Shown here piece by piece: positions 33,254 through 43,329 of a stretch of 64,000 nt of DNA. The notes under the pieces were generated by a model. That model made no database searches. It saw only the letters and a list, made by a program, of their open reading frames with translations, and had not been told where the DNA came from. Every line of letters begins with the position of its first letter. The first letter of the stretch is position 1. Location of the stretch: contig JANTUC010000008.1 of NCBI GenBank assembly GCA_026873275.1, positions 1,116,001 to 1,180,000 of the forward strand. The letters are read 5' to 3'. The stretch is from Pseudopithomyces maydicus (taxonomy: Eukaryota; Ascomycota; Dothideomycetes; Pleosporales; Didymosphaeriaceae). The translations under genes and the position numbers were made by a program.

Positions 33254-34584
33254 ATGCACTTTTTCGAGCTCCTCAGCAGCTTTGCTGCGCTGCCATTGGC
33301 TCATTGCGTTGCATATGGAGGGCCCACTCCTACAAACAAAATTGAGAGTCTTGAGCAAGTAGCAGATGGATGGACGCCGAAGCCTACCCAAGGGCCACCG
33401 ATTGCTGAACTCCGTCGACGACAAACAGTGGAAACCCTCGACGCCGGCTTCAATACTTGCGGCTGGATCGGCACCGACGCGGTAGTTGGGAATTTCTGTA
33501 TGAAGAGAGATTACTTGGCTGCTGGTATACACAAGCACTAACAATGTCAGCATCTCCCGTGTACTGCAGCTCCGGTCGAACATGCGCACTTTACACGTCT
33601 AGCAACATCGGCATGGCAGGCTGTTGTGCTGGTTCCGACACGCAAAATTGCGGCTGGGCGAAATCTTGTGTCAATTACGATGCATATACAAAGAAATCCT
33701 GCGATGCGGACTGTGAAACCAACACATTTATATGGAAGTGCTCAAATAGTGCAACGCCATACTGCGTAACGTGGACGTATCCAGATGTTGGCGTGGCCGA
33801 CTATGCGTGTGCGACGTTCAATTCGGGTATCTTGACAGTGCTGCAGACAGCGGAAGACGACATATCTAGATATTGGAAAACTCTATCGACTCTCAGTGGC
33901 GACGCGGTCACGGGGTTCGACGAGGCAGCGTCATCATCGGTCGAAAGCGATGCAACGTCTGATGTGTTTTTGGAACGTACAACCACAAATCCAGACGGTA
34001 GTGACATGACAGAGGAGCCAAGTTCTCCGGTGCCGAAGGCAACGAAGAAGAAGTCGACCCCGGTAGGAGTCATTGCTGGGGCTGTTGTGGGCGGTCTTGT
34101 GGTGCTCTTCCTCATTGGGGCCGCCATGATCTTCTTCTGCGTGAAGCAACGCAAGAAGAAGCAATTGGCTAACAATCAAAACATCATGGCTGCGCAACAG
34201 GCTAGCCAACCCCCTCCTCAATCGGAATACAAACCTCCTGTGCAGCAGCAGTATGCACCGCCACCCGTAGCCACACAGACCCTTCCGCAAAATGGATACT
34301 ACGCAACCAACGACCAGAAACATAATTACCAGGCTCAAGTCCAGGAGCAAGTGTTGCAGTCGCCTGTCATATCTCATCCGCCCACACCAGCTCCTGCCTA
34401 TGTGCAACCATATTACGCTGGTACATCCAATGCACCACGTATACCTACAGAGGGAGCAGTTCAGTATGCTGGCCACGAACCGACACCGGGTACATACGAG
34501 GTGGATTCGCAGCAAACATTGCAAGTGTCGCAGGCAAGACGGGCTCAGCAGTCAAATGTGTTTGAGATGAGCTCTGGGAAATAG
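33254..34584 (+). CDS. Cysteine-rich single-pass membrane protein (sensor-like)
   Basis: Two exons, 33254-33497 and 33551-34584; 53-nt intron with a CACTAAC branch site; 425 residues. Signal peptide MHFFELLSSFAALPLAHC. The ectodomain (about 70-175) has the pattern CxxxxxC, GCC, C, CVN, CxxxC, PYC and YACA. Then come a Ser/Thr/acidic stalk (about 195-260) and a transmembrane helix GVIAGAVVGGLVVLFLIGAAMIF followed by CVKQRKKKQ as stop-transfer. The cytoplasmic tail (about 140 residues) is Pro/Gln/Tyr-rich. This plan is that of WSC/Mid2-like wall sensors, but the Cys pattern is not a WSC domain. The same cysteine module occurs in the gene at the right edge of the window. Confidence 0.85.
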
Positions 34585-34891
34585 TAGATTCTTGGTCGAA
34601 GTAATGTCTCTTCCAGGCGATCAGCAGATTGACACAATCCAAACACAATCCAATCATGTATCCTGACAAGTTCAAATGTGCTGTTCTGCCGCTCCCATGC
34701 TACCAAGTCGGTCATGTGTCACCGCATTCATCCGCCTCGTTCAAGCATGTCCGAGATGTGCTAGGTCGGGTGTTTCCTCCAAATGGGATCAGGGAGAGGC
34801 ATAGAGGCGGAGGCTGATGCTAAAAGTTCAAGGTGCTGATAGATTTTGCTAAAAGTACATGGCTCCCAATCGTACAAGGACCCCATCGGTT
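34585..34891. other. Short convergent intergenic region
   Basis: 307 bp between two 3' ends; nothing beyond presumed 3' UTRs. Confidence 0.5.
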
Positions 34892-35634
34892 CTACCCTAG
34901 GAAGCGCCCCGGTGGACAGGCCTTCAGCGCCAGAGGGTGCCTGTGCACGCTGGGCATGAGGCCCAGGCCGATGGCGCGACGTATTGCCTTTGCGATCTTC
35001 CTCTGGTTCTTGGGTCGCAGGCCCGTCTCCCGCGAGTGCTTTATGCGGCCCATCTCGGACATGTATTCGGACATGATTGTGAAGTTCTGCAGGGCGTCAG
35101 CGAGCCAGCGGGGGTGGGTTGCGGAGGCGGCGCACCTTGTATTCGGTGACGGGGTTGATGCCCAGGGTGTCGAAGACGTCGCTCGAGGGCGTCTTGCGGG
35201 CCAGCTTCCACTTCTTCTGCTCGACGCCCGACAGGTCGTGCGGGGCGTAGACGTCGCCCGTGTTCCACTTGCGGTACATGTGCTTCTGGAAGCTCTGGCG
35301 CTCGCGGGCGGCGGCGAACATGGCCTGGTTGCGCTCGGCGCCGCCCTCGAAGGCCTTTGCACCCATGCGCGAGGCGAGGGAGGGGTCCCTGTGGGCGGCG
35401 ACGGGCTGGGCGGCGGTGCGGTTGGGCGCCGTCTCGAGGATGTCGAGGATGTTGACGGCTGCGGGCGGGTCAGTCGGCGGGTCAGTCGGCGGAGAGGGAG
35501 GGGAGAGGGAGGGGAGGGGGTCGCGTACCGCTCGGGCGGGCAGCGGTGGTCGAGAAGCCCCTCGAGCAGGCGCTCGAGCAGGCGCGCGACGCGGCCACGG
35601 CGGAGCGGATGGGCATTTGGGGGTGGATGGGCAT
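34892..35634 (-). CDS. RSM18: Mitochondrial small-subunit ribosomal protein bS18m (Rsm18)
   Basis: Three exons: 35634-35529, 35458-35136, 35086-34892, introns 70 and 49 nt; 207 residues. The start at 35634 (or the in-frame ATG at 35616) gives a mitochondrial presequence rich in Arg, Ala and Ser that ends in RGFSTTAAR, a typical processing-site context. The last exon holds the S18 domain: YMSEMGRIKHSRETGLRPKN and AIRRAIGLGLMPSVHRHP, the RNA-binding helix-turn region that contacts 16S-type rRNA. The GC-rich opposite strand and other frames produce long shadow ORFs. Divergent from CIA84, also mitochondrial, with 278 bp between the start codons. Confidence 0.93.
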
Positions 35635-35912
35635 TCCTGTCTGCCTGTCTGCGTCTCATGCACCGCGACGGGCTGCTGCCAGAAAGTTCCCACGCTAGCA
35701 GCCTTGGCGCATCGCCATTTCACCACTGCACGCCCTCACGCTTCCATCTCCGTCCGGCCTGCGCGCTGCCTGTACACTACCTGTATTCTACTGTACCATA
35801 GTTGCACCCGCCCCCCTCGCCTCGCCCATGGAGCCAACCCCAGCGCCGCGTCCCCGGAACCCCTGATGCAATTGCACCGAGACCTCCCACCGAGACCGCC
35901 TCCACCTCCGCC
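35635..35912. promoter_or_regulatory. Shared divergent promoter of RSM18 and CIA84
   Basis: 278 bp between the two ATGs, pyrimidine-rich towards CIA84. No individual factor site is claimed. Confidence 0.45.
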
Positions 35913-38382
35913 ATGCCCTCGCACCTCACCCGCCTCGTCTTCCGCAGCATCATCGCCGACACCCCTCTGCTGTACCGCGGCTGCATCCAGCGCTCGTCCC
36001 GTCTCCGCACCGCCTTCCAGCATGACCCTCCCCGGGCACCCCCCAGCGCCGCGCCTTCATGGCCATGTTCAAGTCGCCGCGCAAGATCAAACCAGCCCAA
36101 GTCCCTGCCGGCCTCGACGTCCTCGGCAGCTTGATCCGCGCCCAGCGCCACGGAGAGCGCCCGCCCACCCCCGCCCAAGTCGCCGGTGCCGTCAATGCCT
36201 TCTTCCTCCAGCCCAAGGTCGACCTGGAAGACTTCCACGCCGGGGGCCTGCTCAACGCCATCCGCTACCTGCTCGACCACCCTGACCAGCCCGCCCAGCC
36301 CTGGCTCCCGTATGCAACCATGAAGAGGGCCATGGTGGCCCTGGACAAGTTCAAGCCCAAGGTCGGCGGGAGGCCCCACCTTGCTCTGGCCAGGCTCGTG
36401 GATGCGGAAATCAAAAAAATCATCCACCAGGAAGAGCAGCCCCATCACTTGCACACCATGTCGCTCTATCACGCTGTCCAGCTGCCGAAGCTTGTTCGCA
36501 TACTTACCATCTACGGTGCCAGTTCCGAGGCGAGGGAACTGGCTTCTGCACACTACGCAAGCCTGCCGCCTAGCTCTACCGAACGGGAAACCGAAATCCA
36601 ACGAAGCGTCTGGTATACTGTTGCACAAGGGTTTGCCAAGGAAGAAAATACGCCAGAGCTGATGAGGACGGCCGAAATCATCCGGTCGATCCCTCTCATG
36701 TTTACCTCCCACGTCCAAGGTTTAATGCTAAGCTATTTCGCCCAACGGAACGATTTGGATCAGGCAAAGTACTGGTACATGCAAAACACTGCCGAGCCAG
36801 GCAATACCAAAGGCTTGGCCAGTGCCCTTGCACCTTTGCTGAAAGCATGTGCTCAGGGCGGGGACACGGCGTTTGGCCAACAAGTCGTTACATCCATGTT
36901 GCAAGAGATGCCCAACAAAGAGACCTGGGATGCTGTATTCATCTGGTCGGCCGCCATTGGCAAGGGACCCGATGAAATCGACCGTATGATGAACGTCATG
37001 GTCCGCCGCAGCGTGGAGGAGCAACAGAGAAGACCCGATGCCCCGCTTGTGCAACCGGACATAGACACCATCAACCTGCTGGTCGACTTTGCCATGTCTA
37101 AGCAGGACTCGTATTCTGCCGAACGTTACGTTGTGCTCGGGGAAAAACGTGGCATATTCCCAAACGCAAGGACTTACACCATGCAAATCACTTATCGGTT
37201 GTCTATCAATGACGTCGACGGTGCTCGAGCTGCGTATTATGGGCTGCAGGGGCAAATCTCAGATGACAGCGAATGTATCGACGCGGTCAATAGGCTGATT
37301 CAAGCGTTATGCCAACTGCAGCAGCATCATTTCGACGACATCATGGCCATTGTTGACGATCTGCACGAATGCAACGCACGACTTGCACCGGAGACAGTGG
37401 CTACCTTGTGCGTGCTTCACCTTCAACGTGGAGAGCCATACGATGCTGGGGATCTGCTCAACGTGCATGCTCATCACATGTCCATAGATCAGCGTGTTGT
37501 AATACGCAAGGGGCTCGCATCATTTATCATGGATAGCCACACCAGCACGGCAGATGCTTGGGATGCTTACCAGATGCTACGCAACGCCTTCCAAGAAACT
37601 CCTCGCTGCGACCGCATACCCCTCATGAACGAGTTTTTTGCTCGGAAACGCCCGGACATGGCGTGCCATGTTTTCTTCCACATGCGTAATTCCGTTCTCG
37701 AGGAGATTGCCGCCGACAGAGAAGTCTACATTGCCGCTTTCACGGGCTTCGCCCGCAACGCGGACGCCGAGAGCCTGGAGCTCGCCCACAACCAACTCAA
37801 GATCGACCTCAACATCGAGATGGATACCAAGCTTAGGAACGCTTTGATGCTCGCGTACGCCTCTACGGGTCAGCACCCGAAGGCCATGCAATTCTGGGCC
37901 GAGATCGGTTCGTCCCAGGAAGGACCCACGTATAACAGCATTGCCATCGCCTTTCGTGCATGCGAAGGTACGCATTATGGCGAACGGCATGCAAAGTCTA
38001 TTTGGCACCGGCTCCAGGAAATGGATGTGGACATTGACAAGCAAATCTTTACTGCTTATCTGTCTGCCATTGCACGGAACCATCGTCACGAAGAAGCTCT
38101 TGCACTCGTCGAGAGTGCCGAGGAGACGTATGGATTCACACCGGATTTTTACATGTAAGCACCGCTCCTCCACGTCCCGAGTAAAAACGTTTCTAATCGG
38201 AGGATAGTTTGGGCAACTGGTTCCAGTGTACGGCAAATATCGACCGACAGGACAAGGTTGAAGAGTGGATCAAAAAACATTACCCAGCTGTTTGGACGCA
38301 ACTGGAAGCGCTGGGCCAATATAGAACGCTGGAAGGCTTTGGGTACCGCCAATTCAACTTCAATCGCGACATAGATCCATGA
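35913..38382 (+). CDS. CIA84: Complex I intermediate-associated protein 84 (PPR-like; one apparent frameshift)
   Basis: Exons 35913-38154 and 38208-38382, 53-nt intron. MPSHLTRLVFRSII at 35913 is a mitochondrial presequence but runs out of frame; the main frame opens at ATG 36059, after an in-frame TGA at 36023. One extra C in the C6 run 36039-36044 joins them as RAPPQRRAFMAMF and gives 805 residues, a multiple of three. The rest is helical, with PPR/TPR-like pairs (DLDQAKYWYMQNT, SAERYVVLGEKRGIFPNARTYT, EEALALVESAEETYGF), matching the assembly factor CIA84 that binds the membrane-arm intermediate of respiratory complex I. The last exon (ILGNWFQCTANIDRQDKVEE...) is lost if the intron is not spliced. 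From ATG 36059 alone it would be 756 residues without a targeting signal. Confidence 0.85.
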
Positions 38383-38834
38383 TGTAATACCATATATTGT
38401 ATAGTAAATAAACAACTGCAGACTGTCCGTATGGATGGTACGTCCAGAGTCACACCTCGTCCTTGCATGGCATTATGAACCAGGCATCGTTGCATGGAAC
38501 ACAATAGACAGGACACAACTTGTGACGTCATTGGTCGATCCACACCGAGGGCACTTGGAAATTCAAATGCCCAAGTGCTAATAGCGATTTAGCATCTGCC
38601 GGGCAAGAGTGCAGACTGGGCAAGACACCCAAGCGCAGTGACCCGTAGTATCATCAATCATGATCGCAAGATCGAGTTGTGTGCGACCCCACATCAGAGC
38701 ACATCAGTAACTAGTTCCCTTAGTTCGAAATTTGAATTATTCGTATTGAGTGCCCATAATCAATGAACACATCTCAGCTACTATTTTTTTGCAGTCATTT
38801 ATTTTTTAACTTTAAAAACACATATCAAATCAGC
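38383..38834. other. Intergenic region upstream of the tRNA
   Basis: CIA84 3' flank, then AT-rich DNA before the tRNA gene (TTTTTTTGC and TTATTTTTTAAC runs at 38785-38812). No ORF of interest. Confidence 0.5.
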
Positions 38835-38913
38835 GGCCTGCTGGCGCAATGGTAGCGCGTGGCCCTCCTATCATGTAAGGCCAAGGTTGTGTGTTCGAGT
38901 CGCACGTAGGTCG
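38835..38913 (+). tRNA. tRNA-Arg (anticodon CCU) with a 7-nt intron
   Basis: Full cloverleaf by hand. Acceptor GGCCTGC/GTAGGTC (7 bp, two G-U), D-stem GCGC/GCGC with loop AATGGTA, anticodon stem TGGCC/GGCCA, T-arm GTGTG-TTCGAGT-CGCAC, variable loop AGGTT, discriminator G38913. Between the anticodon stem halves are 14 nt instead of 7: loop CTCCTA plus A38878, with TCATGTA (38871-38877) as the intron at the canonical position 3' of base 37. Anticodon CCT is at 38867-38869. The D-arm and anticodon loop resemble yeast tRNA-Arg(CCU). A T6 run at 38963-38968 is the first clear polymerase III terminator. Confidence 0.9.
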
Positions 38914-38928
38914 TTCTCCCAAGAACGA
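38911..38928 (+). other. Hairpin overlapping the tRNA 3' end
   Basis: TCGTTCT CCCA AGAACGA: a 7-bp perfect stem with a 4-nt loop. Its 5' arm uses the last two acceptor-stem bases and the discriminator of the tRNA, so in a precursor it would compete with the acceptor stem. Confidence 0.6.
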
Positions 38929-39328
38929 TTTGTCACAGCAGGTTTGATCCCTGCACCCTTCCTTTTTTGCATTTTTTGTGCTTCTTTGCTTGCTTGCTTG
39001 CACACATACACATACACATACACATCATTCTTTCGTGCTTTTTCCTTTTTATCCAGACCTGTGGCAGTGCACGCTCTTCGAGCTCTGTGACAATGGGACG
39101 TAATGGGTGGGATGAGAAAAAATGAGTGCATTTTTGGCCGTGCCTATATTCATACAGAGGTTCAAGATTCAAGAAGCTTACTACGTTGAAAACGAAAAGA
39201 AAACCGAAACAATGTATCCCTCAGCCCCTGGGGCATTCAACAAAACAGTGAATAACGCTAAACGCCGGTACCATTAATACAGTATCCATCATTACTTCGT
39301 TGATCCGTCGAGATCAGGTGTTGGTGGA
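38914..39328. other. tRNA 3' flank and 3' flank of the next gene
   Basis: Holds the hairpin, a T-arm-like GCAGG-TTTGATC-CCTGC (38938-38954), T runs, a GCTTGCTTGCTTGC repeat near 38987-39000 and an ACACAT repeat at 39001-39023. No gene. Confidence 0.55.
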
Positions 39329-39899
39329 TCAAGCGCCCTGCCTGGCCTTCTCGGCGCAGATGAGGGCAATGATGCGCGAAAGTTCAGCGCTCTGGGCGAA
39401 TTGCTCCTGCTTGGTCTGCTCGTCGACGTCTTCGCTGGCGGCGATGTCGTTGCTGACTTTGAGCATTCTATTCTGGAGAGACAAGAGTTTGGCAAGGGTG
39501 TTGTCCAGGAAGGGGGCAGAGAAGGTGATGTTGGTAGGCGACTGTCCGGCGTTGGGCATGCGGATGTCGAGCTTGCGCGGTGGCTTCCTCTGTTTGGGTG
39601 CTTGCACGGCTGGCGGGGGTGACTGGGGCCTTGGGACAGGGTCAGCACACGCGTGAGGTTTTCTTGGGCGTTGCTTACTTCTCGCGCTCGACAAAGGTCA
39701 TGTTTTCGGCCATCTCGGCGACGCGGTTCGCGATGCGCGACGCCATGATGGTGTAGGGCGATGCATGCTGCTGGGCGCCGTTGGTCGTGCCGTTGGCCGC
39801 ATTCTGTGTCTTCTTCGCGGCCGCGTTGGCGGGTTTCCGCGATGCCGTGGCCTTGTTGGTCGTGCGTTTGACGGGTGCGGAGGCAACCGAGGCAGGCAT
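39329..39899 (-). CDS. Conserved small protein of unknown function
   Basis: Two exons, 39899-39679 and 39629-39329, 49-nt intron (donor GTAAGC, acceptor CAAG); 173 residues. The first 50 residues are Ala/Thr/Asn/Lys-rich and disordered. The rest contains two amphipathic helices: SRIANRVAEMAENMTFVEREK and FLDNTLAKLLSLQNRMLKVSND. The C-terminus is a third helix, SAELSRIIALICAEKARQG. The helices have a heptad character and could form a coiled coil, as in small subunits of larger complexes. No signal peptide or catalytic motif. Function not recognised. Divergent from the acyltransferase gene. Confidence 0.7.
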
Positions 39900-40454
39900 G
39901 GTGATGGGGGGCGGATGTGGCTCTTGATGGGGGACGGATGTGGCTCTGGATGTTGCTCTGGATATGGGTTTCTTTAGGTTGGACTTTGGATGTCGATGAG
40001 GATGTGGATATAATTATGGATGCGAAAATGGATATGGGTCTGGATCTGGATCTGGCATGCCATCAGTACTGGTCCAGTCCACTTCATCCTGCTCACGTGC
40101 AGCCAGCGCCTCCAGGCCTCCGGGGCTGGAGTCTAGGGCGCTTCTCGAAATACGTACAAGGGAGGAATGTGGCCGCGTCGATGTAGGTATGTATGCCTTG
40201 TTTTCTTTTTTTTTTTCTTCTTCTCTCAATCCTTCAGACGAGAGGACGCTGAGAGACAGGAGGAGGTCGGGCGAGGGAGCCACCCTGAGAGGGTCTCTTC
40301 TCCCTGGTGCGCCGCACAACTACGTCATTCTCCAGCTTTCAAGGCCCGCACCGATCGACGGCCCAGCCACCCCCGACGTCAACGGTCCGTCCGCCATGCG
40401 TCTGGCCTGAACCTCCACCATGCGTCTGGACATTACGTGCCTACCCATGACAAG
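39900..40454. other. Divergent promoter with GGATNTGG repeats and a T-tract
   Basis: 555 bp. From 39908 to 40055 degenerate copies of GGATGTGG/GGATATGG recur about every 10-20 bp. A pyrimidine tract with a long T run lies at 40202-40228, a common feature just upstream of fungal transcription starts. No gene. Confidence 0.6.
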
Positions 40455-42639
40455 ATGAATTCGCCGGCCATGCGAAAGAAGAAGGATGACTTCGGTGCGG
40501 GCCTCAAGGTGTCCAAGCAGAACATTGCGCCAGAAGACCATCCTGCAGGCCCTCCCAAGTATGGGGAGCTGTCGCAGGCCGAGCGCGCCTTCACGCTGGC
40601 CTCGACTTTTCTCTCCGGCGTGCTCGCGTGAGTAGTGTCTCGTGGAGCCCGAGAACCCCCAGCTGAATCCCGTGCAGTATCAGCGCCTCCCAAGTCATGG
40701 GTGCACCGCTGAAGTTGATCGACCCCGTCTTCTACGAGGGCTACATGGCCTACACCAAGGAATGCTTTGCCATCCTCATCACATGCTTGACCCAGTGGTG
40801 GGCACCCACCGTGGTCAGGGTCAGTGGAGATTCCAGCATGATAGGCCAGTTGATCAGATCAAAGAACGGAGACCTTCGGTGCAACTTTTCTGAGCGCCTC
40901 GTGCTCATGGCGAACCACCAGCTCTACACCGATTGGCTCTACCTCTGGTGGATTGCCTACACAAATGGCCTGCATGGTTTCGTCTACATCATCCTGAAGG
41001 AGTCTTTGAAAAACATACCCATCATCGGATGGTCCGCGCAAATGTACAACTTCATCTTCCTCGCCCGCAACTGGGAAGAGGACCAGCGGCGCTTCAAGAA
41101 GGCCTTATCTAAGCTGACCAATCCGAAAGACCCCATGTGGCTCATCATTTTCCCCGAGGGTACAAATCTATCCGCTTCGACTCGCCAAAAAAGCGAAAAG
41201 TGGGCCGAGAAGAACGGGCTCCAAGACATGAAGCACCAGCTTCTCCCACGGAGTACCGGCTTGCGCTTCTGTTTAAATGAGCTAAAGGACACCACCGAGT
41301 GGTTGTACGATTGCACCATCGCGTACGAAGGAGTCCCGCCCGGTCAGTTTGGCCAAGACATCTTCACTCTACGATCCTCCTTCTTTGAAGGTCGTCCACC
41401 AAAGTCAGTAAACATGCACTGGCGGCGTTTTCACATCAGCACTATACCGATACACAACACAAAAGCATTTGAAGTATGGCTGCGCAACCGTTGGCGAGAG
41501 AAGGATTACATGCTTGAATACTTCAGCCGTCATACCCGCTTCCCAGCCGAAGAGTTCTGGAAGGATCATCTTGACATGGGCGATCGGAGTTCTCAGAGCC
41601 AGAGCATCCGGACAAGACCTCGTCCCGCAGTTCAAATCGAGACACAGGTAAAGTCGGCTCAATGGAACGATTTCGTCAAGATCTTTGCGCCCATTACTGG
41701 TGTCATGACGGCCATGTCGGTTGCCTATGGGTCATCTCCAATTGATCTTATCCCCGGTGGAAGTCAGTACTTTGAGCAGCTCATGAAATCCCTTCTTAGT
41801 GGAGGTGAACTGAAGGGTCTTCCTAGCCCCGACGAGCTCGAGAAGATGATAGAAGGGGCGGCAAAATTGGGTGCTAATCAGGCAGCTAGTCCTGTAAACC
41901 AGGGACCTGTACAACATCTTACTCAAGAGAATCTAGCAAAGCTTGTGAAAGAGACGGCAATCAGAGAGGGAGTGGTTCCGCCTAGCGGGATGAAGCGAGC
42001 CAGCACTGCACTACCTCAAGTTCCAACGAAGACATTGGCGACATCCAAACCACTCAAAGCGAAGAGTGCAGTATTGCCCAACGCTACTAGAAAATCTGCT
42101 GCCGTAGGCCCAAGGGCACCAGCTGCAGCGACCGCGGTTCAGGCAAAGCAACCTGCAAAGCCACAAGAGATGCGAGAGGTCAAGCTTGCTTCTGGAGTCA
42201 CAATCAAGGTCCCCAAGACCGAATTAGAGAAAGTAAAGGACACAGGAACCATCAAGACTGCGAACGGACTCACCATCAAAGTTGGGAAGCAAGATATCGA
42301 AAGAGCGGAAGCAAAAAGGGGGATGTGATCATGACCTCTTCTGGGATTCCGATCAAGGTCTCACCAAGTGGTGCTCTCAACGTAGTCCAACAAACAACGA
42401 ACGCCACATCATCCCAATCTCCCAAACCCAAGTATGTGTTTAAGCCGAATACTAGTCCGCCCGCCAATACTCCTATGCCAAAAGCCAGCGGGCCTGCTGC
42501 TGCCCTCAAGAGACCTACCGCACAGAATGGTGCTGTCAAGAAACCAGTCACTGCTCCAGCGAGAAAGCAAGTTGTCAAACCATCTTCCATACCAACAAAT
42601 CCATCCACAGCCAAGCCAAACAAAAAGACGATTATATGA
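40455..42639 (+). CDS. PlsC-family lysophospholipid acyltransferase with repeat tail (apparent frameshift)
   Basis: Exons 40455-40627 and 40678-42639, 50-nt intron; about 711 residues after correction. Acyltransferase boxes: NHQLYTDWLYLWW (block I, NHx4D type) and IIFPEGTN (block III). Two hydrophobic stretches anchor it, near residues 50-100 and around FVYIILKESLKNIPIIGW. This is the eukaryotic Cst26/LCLAT type acting on lysophosphatidylinositol or related lipids in the ER. Unusual is a Lys/Ala/Pro-rich tail of about 290 residues with three repeats: LASGVTIKVPKTELE, TANGLTIKVGKQDIE and TSSGIPIKVSPSGAL. The third repeat lies in another frame: the called stop at 42328 disappears with one extra base in the A5G5 tract 42313-42322, and the frame then continues to 42639. 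Confidence 0.87.
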
Positions 42640-42726
42640 ATCAGAAAACTACATCACCGCTAGAGGATCAATTTTCTCCTTCAGATCTCTTCACATAGTT
42701 AACCCCGGGGTCAAACAATTTTTGCC

Positions 42727-43329
42727 ATGCAACTTTATTCTTCTGTAGTTGCTATCCTCTCAACTTTGACTCAAGCCAGTATATGGCAGCCAGAGTGGGT
42801 GATGAGCGGCAGACAGAACCTCACCACAGCACCAACGCTCATCCGCCCCACAAAGCAACAACTTCTGGGCAACGAATACCTACATTTCACGCCTAGTGAA
42901 GGTGGTCGTGGAGCCGCCACAGACATCCCCGAGACCATTTCTCCATATCTGCCTTTCCCTGGATTTTGGACCTGTCCGCGTGATACCGCGCTTCCACCCA
43001 ATACGGAAGATTGCGCTCAAGTCATTACCGATACCTTTGATGCTTACAAGAACACGACTATCGACATTCCGCAAGCGCGCTGCGTCCAGGCCTCTTACCG
43101 TTCATGTCTCATATATACGTGTTCTTCGGCTTGCGGAGGGCTTGAGTGGGACATGGACGAGTGGAACCAGCTAGCGAGATATCTCCAAAACAGCTGCGTT
43201 TGGGGAAGAGGAGGCGGTGGCTATGTGCAAAAGCTGCCCGGTGGAAAAGATGACAAACCTCCATACAGGCTGGGAGTGATGCACCGTGACGGTGCGGATA
43301 AGATGTTGTCACCTCCTATAGTCTGTTGA
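42727..43329 (+). CDS. Small secreted cysteine-rich protein
   Basis: Single exon, 200 residues, only 87 bp after the acyltransferase stop. Signal peptide MQLYSSVVAILSTLTQA. Eight cysteines in the mature part (about residues 82-200): FWTCPRD, EDCAQ, ARCVQ, RSCLIYTCSSACGG, NSCVW and the C-terminal PPIVC, enough for four disulfides. One NTT and one NLT sequon. No enzyme motif. Size, signal and Cys content fit the general profile of fungal secreted effectors or surface proteins, but there is no match I can name. It could also be a conserved wall protein. Confidence 0.75.
   Translation: MQLYSSVVAILSTLTQASIWQPEWVMSGRQNLTTAPTLIRPTKQQLLGNEYLHFTPSEGGRGAATDIPETISPYLPFPGFWTCPRDTALPPNTEDCAQVITDTFDAYKNTTIDIPQARCVQASYRSCLIYTCSSACGGLEWDMDEWNQLARYLQNSCVWGRGGGGYVQKLPGGKDDKPPYRLGVMHRDGADKMLSPPIVC

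Noticed and set aside
34833..35801. 322-codon plus-strand ORF opposite RSM18
   Set aside because: Shadow of the GC-rich RSM18 exons; the minus strand has the clear S18 domain.
36059..36061. ATG 36059 as the true CIA84 start
   Set aside because: It removes the presequence visible at 35913; a single-base loss in the C6 run explains the break better.
42313..42322. Programmed -1 ribosomal frameshift at the AAAAAGGGGG tract
   Set aside because: Considered because the run is slippery, but the same one-base deficit occurs at C and G runs in unrelated genes.
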